The notes below the pieces were generated by a model. That model searched no databases. It saw nothing but the letters and a program-made list of their open reading frames with translations, and was not told the origin of the DNA. Shown one piece after another: positions 9,354 through 18,504 of a DNA stretch of 64,000 nucleotides (its first letter is position 1; each line of letters opens with the position of its first letter). A program made the translations under genes and the position numbers. The stretch is from Mycobacterium sp. ACS1612 (GTDB lineage: Bacteria; Actinomycetota; Actinomycetes; Mycobacteriales; Mycobacteriaceae): the NCBI RefSeq assembly GCF_001667505.1, contig NZ_LZHZ01000060.1, positions 62,001 to 126,000 on the forward strand. The letters are read 5' to 3'.

Positions 9354-9637
9354 CCGGCAACCGGCTACATATACCGGACTGCTTGGCCGGTACCAACCGG
9401 AGACATCGGCGGTCAACTGAAATTGCGTCTCGACGCGGTGGTGCACCATGCGAGTCAATCTCGTCGGAAGCGACGGTGGCCGCATCGAAACTGAAGGGTT
9501 CTGGATTGCGATCAACGAGCGCACCCTTGCCCCGCAGCGGGTCTCGGACAGCTTGATCGAAAAATTCGCCACCACCGCCTCCGAGCACCGACTCAAATGG
9601 CGACCGTGGCTGACAAACCCAGATCACGTCGACATCA
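9354..9637 (+). pseudogene. acyl-ACP thioesterase remnant, 5' part
   Basis: Two pieces of a FatA-like acyl-ACP thioesterase can be read here in different frames. About 9354-9450 encodes YIYRTAWPVPTGDIGG followed by LRLDAVVHHAS, which looks like the first hotdog start. From the ATG at 9448 a second frame gives MRVNLVGSDGGRIETEGFWI and later KWRPWLT, which looks like the end of the first hotdog. Most of the helix and strands between them appear deleted. The second hotdog lies immediately downstream but on the opposite strand. The assignment rests on pattern recognition of family motifs and needs a profile search. Confidence 0.55.
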
Positions 9638-9910
9638 CGACGCCATTCGCGTCAGGCTGACGTCCTCGCCGTACTGGATCGGCCGACGATACTCGACGAC
9701 CGCGCGATAGGGGGCGCGGCAGACGTCGGGCACTTCGGCTATCACTTCGTGAATGGCATGCCGATAGGCGGTGTTGGTGACATGTTCGAATACGTCGATA
9801 TCGGTGCGGCGCAACGGTGGATTCGCCGCGGCGACGACGTCGACATTGCCATCGCTGTCGGCGAAGACGTCCGCGCCGCGGCGCTGCTCGAAAACGGCGG
9901 TGACGCCGCA
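9635..9910 (-). pseudogene. acyl-ACP thioesterase remnant, inverted 3' part
   Basis: On the minus strand an open stretch encodes NPPLRRTDIDVFEHVTNTAY followed by AEVPDVCRAPYRAVVEYRRP and ends GEDVSLTRMAS. The D-x-D-x2-x-H-V-x-N-x2-Y pattern is the hotdog core seen in the second domain of FatA-type thioesterases. It has no start codon, and the reading ends abruptly near the junction with the plus-strand half. It is best explained as the other half of the same gene after an inversion. The surrounding 9087-9353 and 9911-10198 contain no supported gene. Confidence 0.5.
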
Positions 9911-10198
9911 CGCTATAGCGACAACCGGGTGCAGATCCGCCCGTCGGCCACCGAAACGCCGGGGGCAACCGCGTAGCAGCGCAAGACCGCACCAAGTCGT
10001 CCAATGTGCTTGTGTGGATCACTAGATTGCGCACGACCGATGGCCAGAGCCGGACGGATATCTCCGAGATCACGCTGCAGGCGGGCAGCTGAATAGCATG
10101 GGTGTTTGACCTCGGCTCAGGTCGGGCCGCAAGCGGTCTTAGCGGCGGTGGCCATGCGGACGATCATGTCGGGACGACACCGGGCATACGCTGGGGGT

Positions 10199-11896
10199 GT
10201 GAGCGGAAAGTCCGAAGCGAGGAGATTCTTGGCGAAGGAGATCCTCGATTCGTCTGATCCTCATGTGCGCGAGTCAGAGGCATTTCCCAGCCTCACGGCT
10301 GATCAGGTTGAGCGCGTCTCCGGCTTTGGTGTCGTAGAACAACTACAGCGCGGCGCCGTGCTCTACGAGCCGGGCGATCGAGCGGCCGACTTCTTCTTGG
10401 TCCTCGACGGCTTCATCGAGATCTATGTGTCCCGCACCTCGATGCAAGAGGTGGTGCACACGTACGGGCAGCAACAGTTCACCGGCGAGCTCAACCTCTT
10501 CAACGATCGGGCGACGCTCGTCGGCGGGCGCATGGGGTGTGATGGCTGCGTGGCGCGCTTGAACGGTGCACAGTTCCGACGGCTTCTGGCTGCCGAACCC
10601 GATATCGCCAACGTGGTGATGCGCGCGTTCATCCTGCGCCGTGAACGGATCATTGTGCTCGGTCATACCGCGGTGACGATCATCGCCCCTCGCGACTCGG
10701 CGAAGTCACTGCAACTGAAACGGTTCCTGGACCGCAACCGCCAGCCTTACCTCCTCGCCGATCCGGCAGTCGAATCTGAGGCGGCGGCGCAGTTGCTCGC
10801 TCTGGGTCTCGACAACGGCGACACACCGGTCGTGCTGTGCGGAGACGATCGCGTCTTGGTATGCCCGACCCCACGCGAACTCGGCGACAGCATTGGTATC
10901 TCGGAAGCGCTTGCCCCAGAACACGTCGCCGACGTGGTCGTGGTCGGAGCCGGGCCGGCCGGACTTGCTGCGGCGGTGTATTCGGCCTCCGAAGGCCTCG
11001 ACACCGTCGTTTTGGAGGCCGATGCACCTGGCGGTCAGGCATCGACAAGCTCACGCATCGAGAACTATTTGGGGTTCCCGATCGGTATCTCCGGCCGAGA
11101 TCTGGCACACCGCGCGCAGGTTCAGGCGCAGAAGTTCGGGGCCCGGATCATCGTGCCGCGCGCAGTGGTGCGACTGGTGACCGATTCACGCCCTTACGTC
11201 CTGGAATTAGACGACGGCACCCAGGTGCGCGCGCACACAATCGTCGTTGCGACTGGCGCGCGCTACCGCAGCCTTCCCCTGCCCAATATCGCCCAATTCG
11301 AGGGCTGTGGCGTCCATTACGCGGCCACGGCAGTCGAATCGGAGCTGTGCCAAGGCGACGACGCGGCTGTCGTTGGCGGGGGCAACTCCGCCGGGCAGGC
11401 CGCGGTTTACCTGTCACGTCTCGCCAACCACGTGCACATCCTGGTGCGAGGCGACGGACTGACGTCCAGCATGTCCGACTACCTCATCCGTCGGATTGAG
11501 GCGGCGCCCGAACGCATCACCGTGCATCCGCACGCCGAGGTTACTGCGCTCAGTGGCGAGAGGCACCTGGACACCGTTACCTGGCGCGACCGCGATACCG
11601 GGCAGTCCCAAACGCGCCACATTCCAAACGTGTTTCTCATGCTCGGGGCCTCGCCGAACACCGAGTGGCTCAACTGCGTCGCGTTGGACGAGAACGGATT
11701 TGTCCAAACGGGTATAGCGGCCGCCTCCGACGACCCGGCGACCTCCCATGCATTGTCGCAACCGCTGGCCACCAGTTGTCCCGGCATTTTTGCGGTCGGT
11801 GACGTGCGATCCGGATCGATCAAACGAGTCGCTTCGGCCGTCGGAGAGGGCTCGATTGTGGTCGCCTCAGTGCACCAAGCGCTCGAAGTTTCGTGA
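10199..11896 (+). CDS. CNBD + glutaredoxin-like + thioredoxin-reductase-like FAD oxidoreductase
   Basis: This is a roughly 565-residue three-part protein. An N-terminal cyclic-nucleotide-binding-type domain (about residues 25-145, GAVLYEPGDRAADFFLVLDG) precedes a short thioredoxin/glutaredoxin-like segment (about 155-235). A thioredoxin-reductase-like flavoprotein follows (VVVVGAGPAGLAAAVYSASEG for FAD, AAVVGGGNSAGQAAVYLSR for NADPH, IFAVGDVR). The redox CxxC of true thioredoxin reductases, expected after GVHYxA, reads AATAV here and is missing. Electrons must therefore go elsewhere. The GTG at 10199 is chosen from several in-frame starts (10106, 10154, 10166). It converges with the carboxylic acid reductase gene. 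Confidence 0.85.
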   Translation: MSGKSEARRFLAKEILDSSDPHVRESEAFPSLTADQVERVSGFGVVEQLQRGAVLYEPGDRAADFFLVLDGFIEIYVSRTSMQEVVHTYGQQQFTGELNLFNDRATLVGGRMGCDGCVARLNGAQFRRLLAAEPDIANVVMRAFILRRERIIVLGHTAVTIIAPRDSAKSLQLKRFLDRNRQPYLLADPAVESEAAAQLLALGLDNGDTPVVLCGDDRVLVCPTPRELGDSIGISEALAPEHVADVVVVGAGPAGLAAAVYSASEGLDTVVLEADAPGGQASTSSRIENYLGFPIGISGRDLAHRAQVQAQKFGARIIVPRAVVRLVTDSRPYVLELDDGTQVRAHTIVVATGARYRSLPLPNIAQFEGCGVHYAATAVESELCQGDDAAVVGGGNSAGQAAVYLSRLANHVHILVRGDGLTSSMSDYLIRRIEAAPERITVHPHAEVTALSGERHLDTVTWRDRDTGQSQTRHIPNVFLMLGASPNTEWLNCVALDENGFVQTGIAAASDDPATSHALSQPLATSCPGIFAVGDVRSGSIKRVASAVGEGSIVVASVHQALEVS

Positions 11897-11910
11897 TATG
11901 TCGGAGCGTC

Positions 11911-14900
11911 TTACAGCAGTCCGAGCAACTCCAGATCAGTGACATACTTGATGATGATGTCTGGTGTCACGTGCGGGATGTCGTTGTCTGTGCCGAGCTT
12001 CGCGGCTTGCACCGCAGCACGGAACCGCTCAGCCGACACCGTAGATCCGCGGACAGGCGTCGCCGCCTGTTGGTAGTTGTGGAGCAGCGGTAGCAACGAG
12101 TGTTGGCGCTGCCGGTCCGGCAGATCCCGCATCGCTTGCTCGAAGCGCCGCAACCAATCCCGGTAGTCGTCGATCCGTTCGATCACGTATCCGGCGCCAA
12201 TGAGCCAGTCGACGTATTCGTCGAGCCCGATCCCGTCGTCATACGGGTTGGCCACCTGGTAGGTGAGGTACCTGCTTCCGCGGTGCGCGTACAAGGAGGC
12301 AATCGCCTCGGCGACGAAATCGACTGGCAGTCCGTCATAGTGAGCGCGCTGGCGGTGACCTGCCCCGTCGAGTTCGTAGAACGAGGCGGGAGCGATGCCG
12401 GTTGCTGCCACGCTGAGTATGAGACGGGTAAACGCGTCCGGCACATTCAGTTGGCCGACATATTCGGTATCGGCAAGAATCATGTCGCAGCGGAACACCG
12501 CAACCGGCACGCCACACGCGTCGTATGCCTCGCGCAGCAGCACCTCGCCCGCCCATTTGCTGTTCGCGTAGCCGTTGGCGTAGCTGTCGTCGACCATGCG
12601 GGTGGGGCTGATGACGCGGATGTCAGCGTCCTCTGTGAAGGCGGGCGGGTTGATCTGGTCGCCGACGCGAACCGTCGACAAGTAGGTGTACGGCTTCAGC
12701 TTGGTGGTGAGCGCGACGCGGATCAGCTCGGCGGTGCCAAGCACGTTGGGGCCGAACAGCTGGTCGTAGGGCAGGACGTGGTTGACAAGGGCAGCGGGAT
12801 CGACGATCAGGTCGACGGTGTCGGCCAAGCGCTGCCACGTCTGGTGAGGGAGGCCGAGCTCGGGTTCGCTCTTGTCCCCGGCGATGACCTCCAGATGGTC
12901 GGCGGCCAATTCGCGGTAGTGGCGCAGCAACTTCGGGTCACCGCTGTCGAAGGTGTCGTCCAGGCGGGCCCGGGCGTCGGCGTCGGTTTTCGCGCGCACC
13001 AAACAAATCAGGGTGCCGGCAACCGGGGCGAGCCGCTTCATCCACTCCAGCGCCAAAAACCGGCCCAGGAACCCAGTCGCCCCGGTCAGCAGCACCGTGC
13101 GCACGTCTGGACTCGGCCCGGGCAGCGAGGGTGCGGTGGCGAGCGTTGCGCTGTCGAGAAACTTGTCGAGCGTGAGATCGCAGGCATGCACCTCGCCGGC
13201 ATCGGGTCCGTGCACGCTGCCGAAGGTGGCCCGCATGGTGCCGGGTTGCCGCTGAGCCTCGATGTAGTCGGCGAGGGCCCGCAGATCGGTGGCCGGGCTG
13301 ACGATCACACCCACCGGCACGTCGATATCGAAGACCTCATGCAGCAGATTGGCAAACGTCAATGCCGACAGCGAATCTCCACCCAAATCAGTGAAATGTG
13401 CGTCGGCACGCACCGCGCCCACCGCTGTGCCAAGCAGGGCACCCGCGGCGCGCCTGACAGTCTGCAGCACGGGTGCGCACACGCCACCGCAGCGCAGCGC
13501 ATGCAGTTCGCCGCTCTGGCTTTCCGCCAGCTCGCGGTAGAGCTGTTCCAGACGGGCGCCGTAGCGCTCTTTGAGCCTGGGCCGCGCCAGTTTTCGGATA
13601 CCGGTCAGCAGCCCGTTCTCCATCGTCCACGGCGTGGTCTCGACGATGAAGTCGCGGGGCACCTCATAGGATTGCAGGGCAACCGCTTTCGCGACGGTCT
13701 GCAGCGAGTCCGCGATGAGCGGCTTGAGCGACTCCACATCATGGCCGGACAACGCGTCGTCGGTGGGCACGACGACCGCCAGGAGATAGGAGCGCGCGCT
13801 GTTGCCATAAATGTAGATTTCGTGGACGAGCGGACTATCGCTGAACAACATCTCCAGCCTGGAGACGGTCACGAATTCGCCTTGGGCGAGCTTGAGTACG
13901 TTGTTACGCCGGTCCACATAGACAAGCCGGTCCGGCCCGGGCTGGGCCATGATGTCTCCGGTGCGGTAGTAGCCGTCGCCGTCGAATGTCTCTGCGTTGA
14001 GCTGCGGGCGCTTGTAGTAACCGGGGATCAACATCTCGGATTTGACCAGCAACTCCCCTCGCGGATAAGGCCTGTCGGTGTGGAAGTAGCCCAGATCGGG
14101 CACATCGACCAACTTGTAGTCGATCACCGGCGGACGGCGCACCTGGTTGTCGTAGCAGATGAGAGCGGCTTCGGTGGAGCCGTAGCGTTCCACCATGTGC
14201 AGGTCGAGGTAGGAGTCGACAAATGCTTTCATCTCAGTGGAAATCGGGGCGGAGCTTGTCATTGCATTGATGCACCGACCACCGAACAGGTGCTGCCGCT
14301 GCTCGGCCATCACCTCTGCCCCGAGGGCGGCCCGATCGGCTCCGTCGGTCATGCGCCGGTCCAGCTCACTCTGGAACTCCTCGAACAGCATTTCCCAGAT
14401 ACGCGGCACGAAGTTGACTTCAGTCGGTCGCACCAGCGCGAGGTCCTCCAAGAGGGTCGAAAGATCGCTCTTGGCCGCGAAATACGTTGTGCCGCCGGCT
14501 CCAAGCGACCCGTAGAGGATAGATCGGCCCATCACGTGGCTCATCGGCATGAAGCAGAGCGTGATCGACGGTTCGGCGTGGCTGCGGTGCCAGAATCGGG
14601 TCACCAACCGCGCCGGGTAGATGGCGCCTTTGGGCGCACCCGTGCTGCCGGAGGTGTAGATCAGCAGCGTCAGGGGGTCCCGGGAGTCGGAAGCAAAGGC
14701 ACGGGTAGGCAGTGCGCCGCCCCGGTCGAGCATGGCGCCGAGGGTCTCGACAATCACCGTCCTGGACGCGGCGGCCAGCCGCGCCTTCGCCGCGTCGAAA
14801 GCCTCACGATGGTCATCGACCTGCGGGCGGTAGTCGAATACGAGCAGCCGCCGCACAGAGTGTTCGGTCAGCACCAGTTCGACGGCGTCGCCGAGATGGT

Positions 14901-15411
14901 CGACGTCCGCGGCTAACGCGGTTGGCTCGGTCTCGGCGAGTATCGGCCGGAGTTGAGTGGGCGAGGCACCGGTTTGCAGCGGAACCGCCACGGCCCGAAG
15001 TTGAATCAGCGCCAGGTCGACGGTGGTGTAGTCGACGCTCGCGAAACCCCGCACGGCGACGCGGTCACCGGGCCGTACCGGTCCGGGATCGCTTGTCAAC
15101 GCGTTTGCGATCCGACAGATGCGGGTCCACACCTCGCCGTAGGTGATGGTGTCGAATCGCGGAAGCAGTCGCGCGGATGTCCTGCCTGTGTGTGGGTCGG
15201 TGACGAACTGCGCCGCGCGTTGGCCGAGTGCGGGCCGATCTGCGTAGCCCTCCATGACCGTGCGCACGAGATCCGGCATAGGCACGCCCGGCTCATTGAT
15301 CGCCGCAGTGATCTGCTCATTCGGCCGGGCATCGGCGAATTGCCGGTCAGTGGCGTACAAAACGGCGATTCGACGCGCTACCCGCTCGGCACGATCATCA
15401 GTCGACGACAT
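11911..15411 (-). CDS. car: carboxylic acid reductase (A-PCP-R)
   Basis: This 1166-residue enzyme is full length for the CAR family (about 1170). Order of domains: adenylation domain with LLIYTSGSTGAPKGAIYPA near residue 255 and GYYRTGDIM near 482; peptidyl-carrier segment DLGGDSLSAL with the phosphopantetheine Ser near 680; reductase domain with VLLTGATGFLGRFLALEW near 775 and the SDR pair in SYANGYANSK near 950. It activates a carboxylic acid with ATP, transfers it to the carrier arm and reduces it with NADPH to the aldehyde. Activity requires a phosphopantetheinyl transferase encoded elsewhere. The second ATG (15411) is preferred because AAAGGA abuts the first ATG and stands correctly spaced from the second. 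Confidence 0.97.
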   Translation of the reverse strand: MSSTDDRAERVARRIAVLYATDRQFADARPNEQITAAINEPGVPMPDLVRTVMEGYADRPALGQRAAQFVTDPHTGRTSARLLPRFDTITYGEVWTRICRIANALTSDPGPVRPGDRVAVRGFASVDYTTVDLALIQLRAVAVPLQTGASPTQLRPILAETEPTALAADVDHLGDAVELVLTEHSVRRLLVFDYRPQVDDHREAFDAAKARLAAASRTVIVETLGAMLDRGGALPTRAFASDSRDPLTLLIYTSGSTGAPKGAIYPARLVTRFWHRSHAEPSITLCFMPMSHVMGRSILYGSLGAGGTTYFAAKSDLSTLLEDLALVRPTEVNFVPRIWEMLFEEFQSELDRRMTDGADRAALGAEVMAEQRQHLFGGRCINAMTSSAPISTEMKAFVDSYLDLHMVERYGSTEAALICYDNQVRRPPVIDYKLVDVPDLGYFHTDRPYPRGELLVKSEMLIPGYYKRPQLNAETFDGDGYYRTGDIMAQPGPDRLVYVDRRNNVLKLAQGEFVTVSRLEMLFSDSPLVHEIYIYGNSARSYLLAVVVPTDDALSGHDVESLKPLIADSLQTVAKAVALQSYEVPRDFIVETTPWTMENGLLTGIRKLARPRLKERYGARLEQLYRELAESQSGELHALRCGGVCAPVLQTVRRAAGALLGTAVGAVRADAHFTDLGGDSLSALTFANLLHEVFDIDVPVGVIVSPATDLRALADYIEAQRQPGTMRATFGSVHGPDAGEVHACDLTLDKFLDSATLATAPSLPGPSPDVRTVLLTGATGFLGRFLALEWMKRLAPVAGTLICLVRAKTDADARARLDDTFDSGDPKLLRHYRELAADHLEVIAGDKSEPELGLPHQTWQRLADTVDLIVDPAALVNHVLPYDQLFGPNVLGTAELIRVALTTKLKPYTYLSTVRVGDQINPPAFTEDADIRVISPTRMVDDSYANGYANSKWAGEVLLREAYDACGVPVAVFRCDMILADTEYVGQLNVPDAFTRLILSVAATGIAPASFYELDGAGHRQRAHYDGLPVDFVAEAIASLYAHRGSRYLTYQVANPYDDGIGLDEYVDWLIGAGYVIERIDDYRDWLRRFEQAMRDLPDRQRQHSLLPLLHNYQQAATPVRGSTVSAERFRAAVQAAKLGTDNDIPHVTPDIIIKYVTDLELLGLL

Positions 15412-15500
15412 GAACATTCCTTTCCCTTGCCGACACCTCTGTGCCGCCGAAGCTAGGCAGGGATAACCGATGCGTCCAATACGGTATTGCGTTGAGATTC

Positions 15501-15514
15501 ATTCACTGGTGAAT
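15501..15514. promoter_or_regulatory. inverted repeat in the car/LysR divergent promoter
   Basis: ATTCAC-TG-GTGAAT is a perfect 6-bp inverted repeat placed between the divergent car and LysR-type genes, 25 bases before the LysR start. It is a plausible binding site for the adjacent LysR-type regulator; no experimental support can be read from the sequence. Confidence 0.45.
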
Positions 15515-15538
15515 CGATAGGGGTCGATCAGGCAGCTC

Positions 15539-16453
15539 ATGTGCGCGACAATGTGCGGCGTGTCCGAGGAAACACTGCTCCGCTTGATGGCTCCGAAATT
15601 GGCGCTGCTTGATGCGGTGGCCGCGGAGGGGAATCTGACCAGGGCGGCGGCCAGTGTGGGTGTGCAACAGCCGACGGCAAGCCGGTGGCTGGCGGCCTTG
15701 TCGGCCGAGTTGGGCACCCCGGTCGTGGTGCCCGATGGGCGCGGTATCCGGCTCAGTCGTGCCGGTGCCAGTCTCGCCGCCGCCGCCGGACGGGCGCTCT
15801 CCGAGCTGGCCTCCGGGGTGCGTCAGGCCGAAGACGAGGCCGACCCCGACCGGGGCCGCGTGGTGTTGGCATTCCTGTACACGCTCGGCGAACGACGGGT
15901 GCCCGTGATGCTGAGGGCGTTCCTGCGCAGGCACCCGCACGTTAGGTTCACCCTGTTGCAAGGTGTCCGCGACGAGTTGCTCGACCACGTTCGCACGGGG
16001 CGAGCAGACCTGGCACTGACCTCGCCGCTGCCAAGGACGGACGAGTTCACGGGGATCGCGTTGGAGAAGCAGCAGTTGGTGGTAACGGTGCCCGCCGGGC
16101 ACCGGTTGGCACGCAGATCGTGGGTCCGAATGGCCGAGCTGGCGGGCGAGGCGTTCGTTGGGACCAAGGCGGATTCCGGGTTGCGAGAGCAGACCGAGGA
16201 GCTCGCGGCGGCGGCCGGCTTCACTCCGACGCTGGCGTTCGAGGGCGAGGAGGTGGACACGCTGCGGGGACTCGTCGCTGCCGGGCTGGGCGTGGCGGTG
16301 CTGCCGGTCGCTGAGCCGGCGCCCCCGCAGGGAGTCGTAGAAATTCCGTTGCGCCCCAAAGTAACCCGCAGTATCAGCCTGATCTGGGCACGGGACCGTC
16401 CCATGGCGCCCGCGGTGCTAGCCTTCCGCGATTTCGTGCGCTCGCAGGCATAG
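15539..16453 (+). CDS. LysR-family transcriptional regulator
   Basis: This is a 304-residue LysR-type regulator. The winged helix-turn-helix is at about residues 18-75 (LLDAVAAEGNLTRAAASVGV, then QPTASRWLAALSAELG). The effector domain follows (GRVVLAFLYTLGERRVPVML, later GLGVAVLPV). Such proteins bind a small effector and usually activate a divergent or adjacent operon. It is divergent from car and points toward the racemase/FadE/CoA-ligase cluster, so either could be its target. The ATG at 15539 is used; a GTG at 15560 is an alternative. Confidence 0.9.
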   Translation: MCATMCGVSEETLLRLMAPKLALLDAVAAEGNLTRAAASVGVQQPTASRWLAALSAELGTPVVVPDGRGIRLSRAGASLAAAAGRALSELASGVRQAEDEADPDRGRVVLAFLYTLGERRVPVMLRAFLRRHPHVRFTLLQGVRDELLDHVRTGRADLALTSPLPRTDEFTGIALEKQQLVVTVPAGHRLARRSWVRMAELAGEAFVGTKADSGLREQTEELAAAAGFTPTLAFEGEEVDTLRGLVAAGLGVAVLPVAEPAPPQGVVEIPLRPKVTRSISLIWARDRPMAPAVLAFRDFVRSQA

Positions 16454-16623
16454 GCCGAGCTCGATCGTGTGACCTCGAACACACCTGCGAACCGCGACGC
16501 GCAGACCTACGCTGGTCCTCCCCTATCAATTCCTCAGTGCATGGATTACGCCTAATTGAGTATTGGACGCATCGATTACGCGAGCCTACGGTCTGCGGTC
16601 ATGAGGCATCCTTTGAGGCAACT

Positions 16624-17325
16624 ATGAAGACGATCGGGATTATCGGCGGCATCGCGTGGCCCAGTTCCATCGCCTACTACCGGATCATCAACGAAAGAAT
16701 CGCAGACCGCCTTGGAAGCGGCGGCTTGCACAGCGCCAATCTTGTACTGGCCCAAACAGATTTCGAACAGATCGTGCGCAATCAGCGCGAAGGCCGGTGG
16801 GATCTGGTCGGTGAACTACTGGCCGAACAGGGCAACAAACTCAAAGCGGCGGGAGCGGATTTCTTCCTGCTTGCTTGCAACACCGTCCACACCGCTGAAG
16901 ACTGGATCGAGAAGGCCGTGGATCTCCCCTTCCTGCACATCGTCGGCCCGACCGCAGACCAGGCCCTAAAGCGCGAGTTCACTACCGTGGGACTCCTCGG
17001 TAGTCGGTACACGATGACCAGCAGTTACTTCGTAGGCCGGCTGCGGGACCGCTACGGTTTGAAAGTTCTTGTCGCTGAAGGCGAACATCAGGACAACGCG
17101 CACAACGCGCTGTACGCAGAGCTTGCCAAAGGCATCTTTTTGACTGCGACGCGGGAGAAGTTCAAGGCCGCGATCGCCGACCTCGTCGAGCGCGGCGCAC
17201 AGGCCGTAATCCTCGGATGCACCGAGTTCGGCATGCTCATCGACGCCAACGACAGCCCAGTGCCTCTGATCGACACGACCGTCGCGCACGCCGAAGCGGC
17301 CGTCGACATGGCATTCCAACCCTGA
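16624..17325 (+). CDS. aspartate/glutamate racemase family protein
   Basis: This is a 233-residue Asp/Glu racemase-superfamily protein (KTIGIIGGIAWPSSIAYY). The two catalytic cysteines are in FLLACNTVHTAED and VILGCTEFGML. The family interconverts L- and D-amino acids without cofactor, and some members act on related acids (maleate, hydantoins). The ATG at 16624 starts at the conserved first strand and is preferred over longer frames. It stands at the head of a run of acyl-CoA genes, suggesting that stereochemical inversion precedes CoA activation; that is inference. A non-coding stretch of 170 bases precedes it. Confidence 0.9.
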   Translation: MKTIGIIGGIAWPSSIAYYRIINERIADRLGSGGLHSANLVLAQTDFEQIVRNQREGRWDLVGELLAEQGNKLKAAGADFFLLACNTVHTAEDWIEKAVDLPFLHIVGPTADQALKREFTTVGLLGSRYTMTSSYFVGRLRDRYGLKVLVAEGEHQDNAHNALYAELAKGIFLTATREKFKAAIADLVERGAQAVILGCTEFGMLIDANDSPVPLIDTTVAHAEAAVDMAFQP

Positions 17326-17346
17326 ATCTCCCGTCGGGAGGATGCC

Positions 17347-18504
17347 ATGCAGCGCATGATACTTACTGAGGAGCACGACCGATTCCGATCAATGATTCGG
17401 GAATTCATTGTGCGGGAGGTAGTTCCGAAACGGGAGACATGGGAAGAGAAGGGGCACCCACCCCGGGAGTTCTACCGCCGCCTTGGCGAATTGGGTGTGC
17501 TCGGAATCCAAGTTCCGGAGGAGTTCGGCGGCGCCGGCGAGGTGAGCCTGAAGTACTCGGCGATAATCTTCGAGGAAGTGGCTCGTGCTGGCGTCTCTTT
17601 CGGCTCGTACAATGTACATGCCACACTGGTCCTTCCCTATCTGCTCAACTACGCAACAGCGGAACAGAAGGAGCGTTGGCTGCCAAAGTTTGCGACAGGC
17701 GAACTCATGACGGCCATCGCAATGACGGAGCCTGGCACCGGTTCGGACCTGGCGAGCATCTCAACCACCGCCACCCTCACCGAAGACGGCACACACTACC
17801 GGGTCAACGGAGCGAAAACGTTCATCACCGGCGGCGTGACCGCCGATCTGGTGCTAACCGTATGTCGCACAGCTGTATTCGACCCAAACAACCGTCGCGC
17901 GGGACTGTCCATCATCTGTGTGCCAACCGACGCCGAGGGCTTCGCGGTCGGTCGCAAGCTACGCAAACTGGGGTTGCACCAACAGGACACCGCCGAACTC
18001 TCATACAACAATGTCTTGGTTCCGAGCGAGAACCGGCTCGGTGAACAGGACGCCGCGTTCGGCTACCTGACGCACAACCTTCCGCAGGAGCGGCTCGGTA
18101 TCGCACTAAACAGCGTGGCACTCGCCGAGGCAGCGATCATGCACGCGACCGACTACGTCACGACACGAAGGGTGTTCGGACGTCCGGTGGCGTCGTTCCA
18201 GAACACCAAGTTCGTGATCGCCGAATGCATCACCGAAACGGAAGTCGCGCGGATGTATGTCGACAGCGCGCTCGATCTGTTGGACCGCGACGAGCTCAGC
18301 GTGGCGGATGCAGCGAAGGCGAAGCTGTTCTGCACAGAGGTCGCCGGACGCGTCATCGACAAGTGCCTTCAGTTACACGGCGGCTACGGCTACACCACCG
18401 AATACCCGATCGCGCGCCTGTACGCCGACACGCGTGTGAACAGAATCTACGGGGGCACAAGCGAAGTGATGAAGATGATCATCTCCAAGGCCGCCGGATT
18501 GTGA
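17347..18504 (+). CDS. acyl-CoA dehydrogenase
   Basis: This is a 385-residue acyl-CoA dehydrogenase. Visible blocks are AMTEPGTGSDLASISTTATL, GAKTFITGGVTADLVLTV, RRVFGRPVASFQNTKFVIAE and LQLHGGYGYTTEYPIARLYAD. It ends RIYGGTSEVMKMII. Gly replaces Glu at the medium-chain base position, so the catalytic Glu is probably the alternative one used by isovaleryl- and long-chain enzymes. The ATG at 17347 follows GGGAGG. It lies 21 bases after the racemase gene and overlaps the next gene by four bases (GTGA), consistent with one operon. Confidence 0.92.
   Translation: MQRMILTEEHDRFRSMIREFIVREVVPKRETWEEKGHPPREFYRRLGELGVLGIQVPEEFGGAGEVSLKYSAIIFEEVARAGVSFGSYNVHATLVLPYLLNYATAEQKERWLPKFATGELMTAIAMTEPGTGSDLASISTTATLTEDGTHYRVNGAKTFITGGVTADLVLTVCRTAVFDPNNRRAGLSIICVPTDAEGFAVGRKLRKLGLHQQDTAELSYNNVLVPSENRLGEQDAAFGYLTHNLPQERLGIALNSVALAEAAIMHATDYVTTRRVFGRPVASFQNTKFVIAECITETEVARMYVDSALDLLDRDELSVADAAKAKLFCTEVAGRVIDKCLQLHGGYGYTTEYPIARLYADTRVNRIYGGTSEVMKMIISKAAGL

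Noticed and set aside
9749..9976. 75-residue plus-strand gene
   Set aside because: It lies opposite the inverted thioesterase piece, has no ribosome site and no motif.
12100..14916. 938-residue open frame on the plus strand
   Set aside because: It lies wholly antisense to the carboxylic acid reductase, has low-complexity His/Arg/Gln composition and no motif. Long antisense frames are expected at this GC content.
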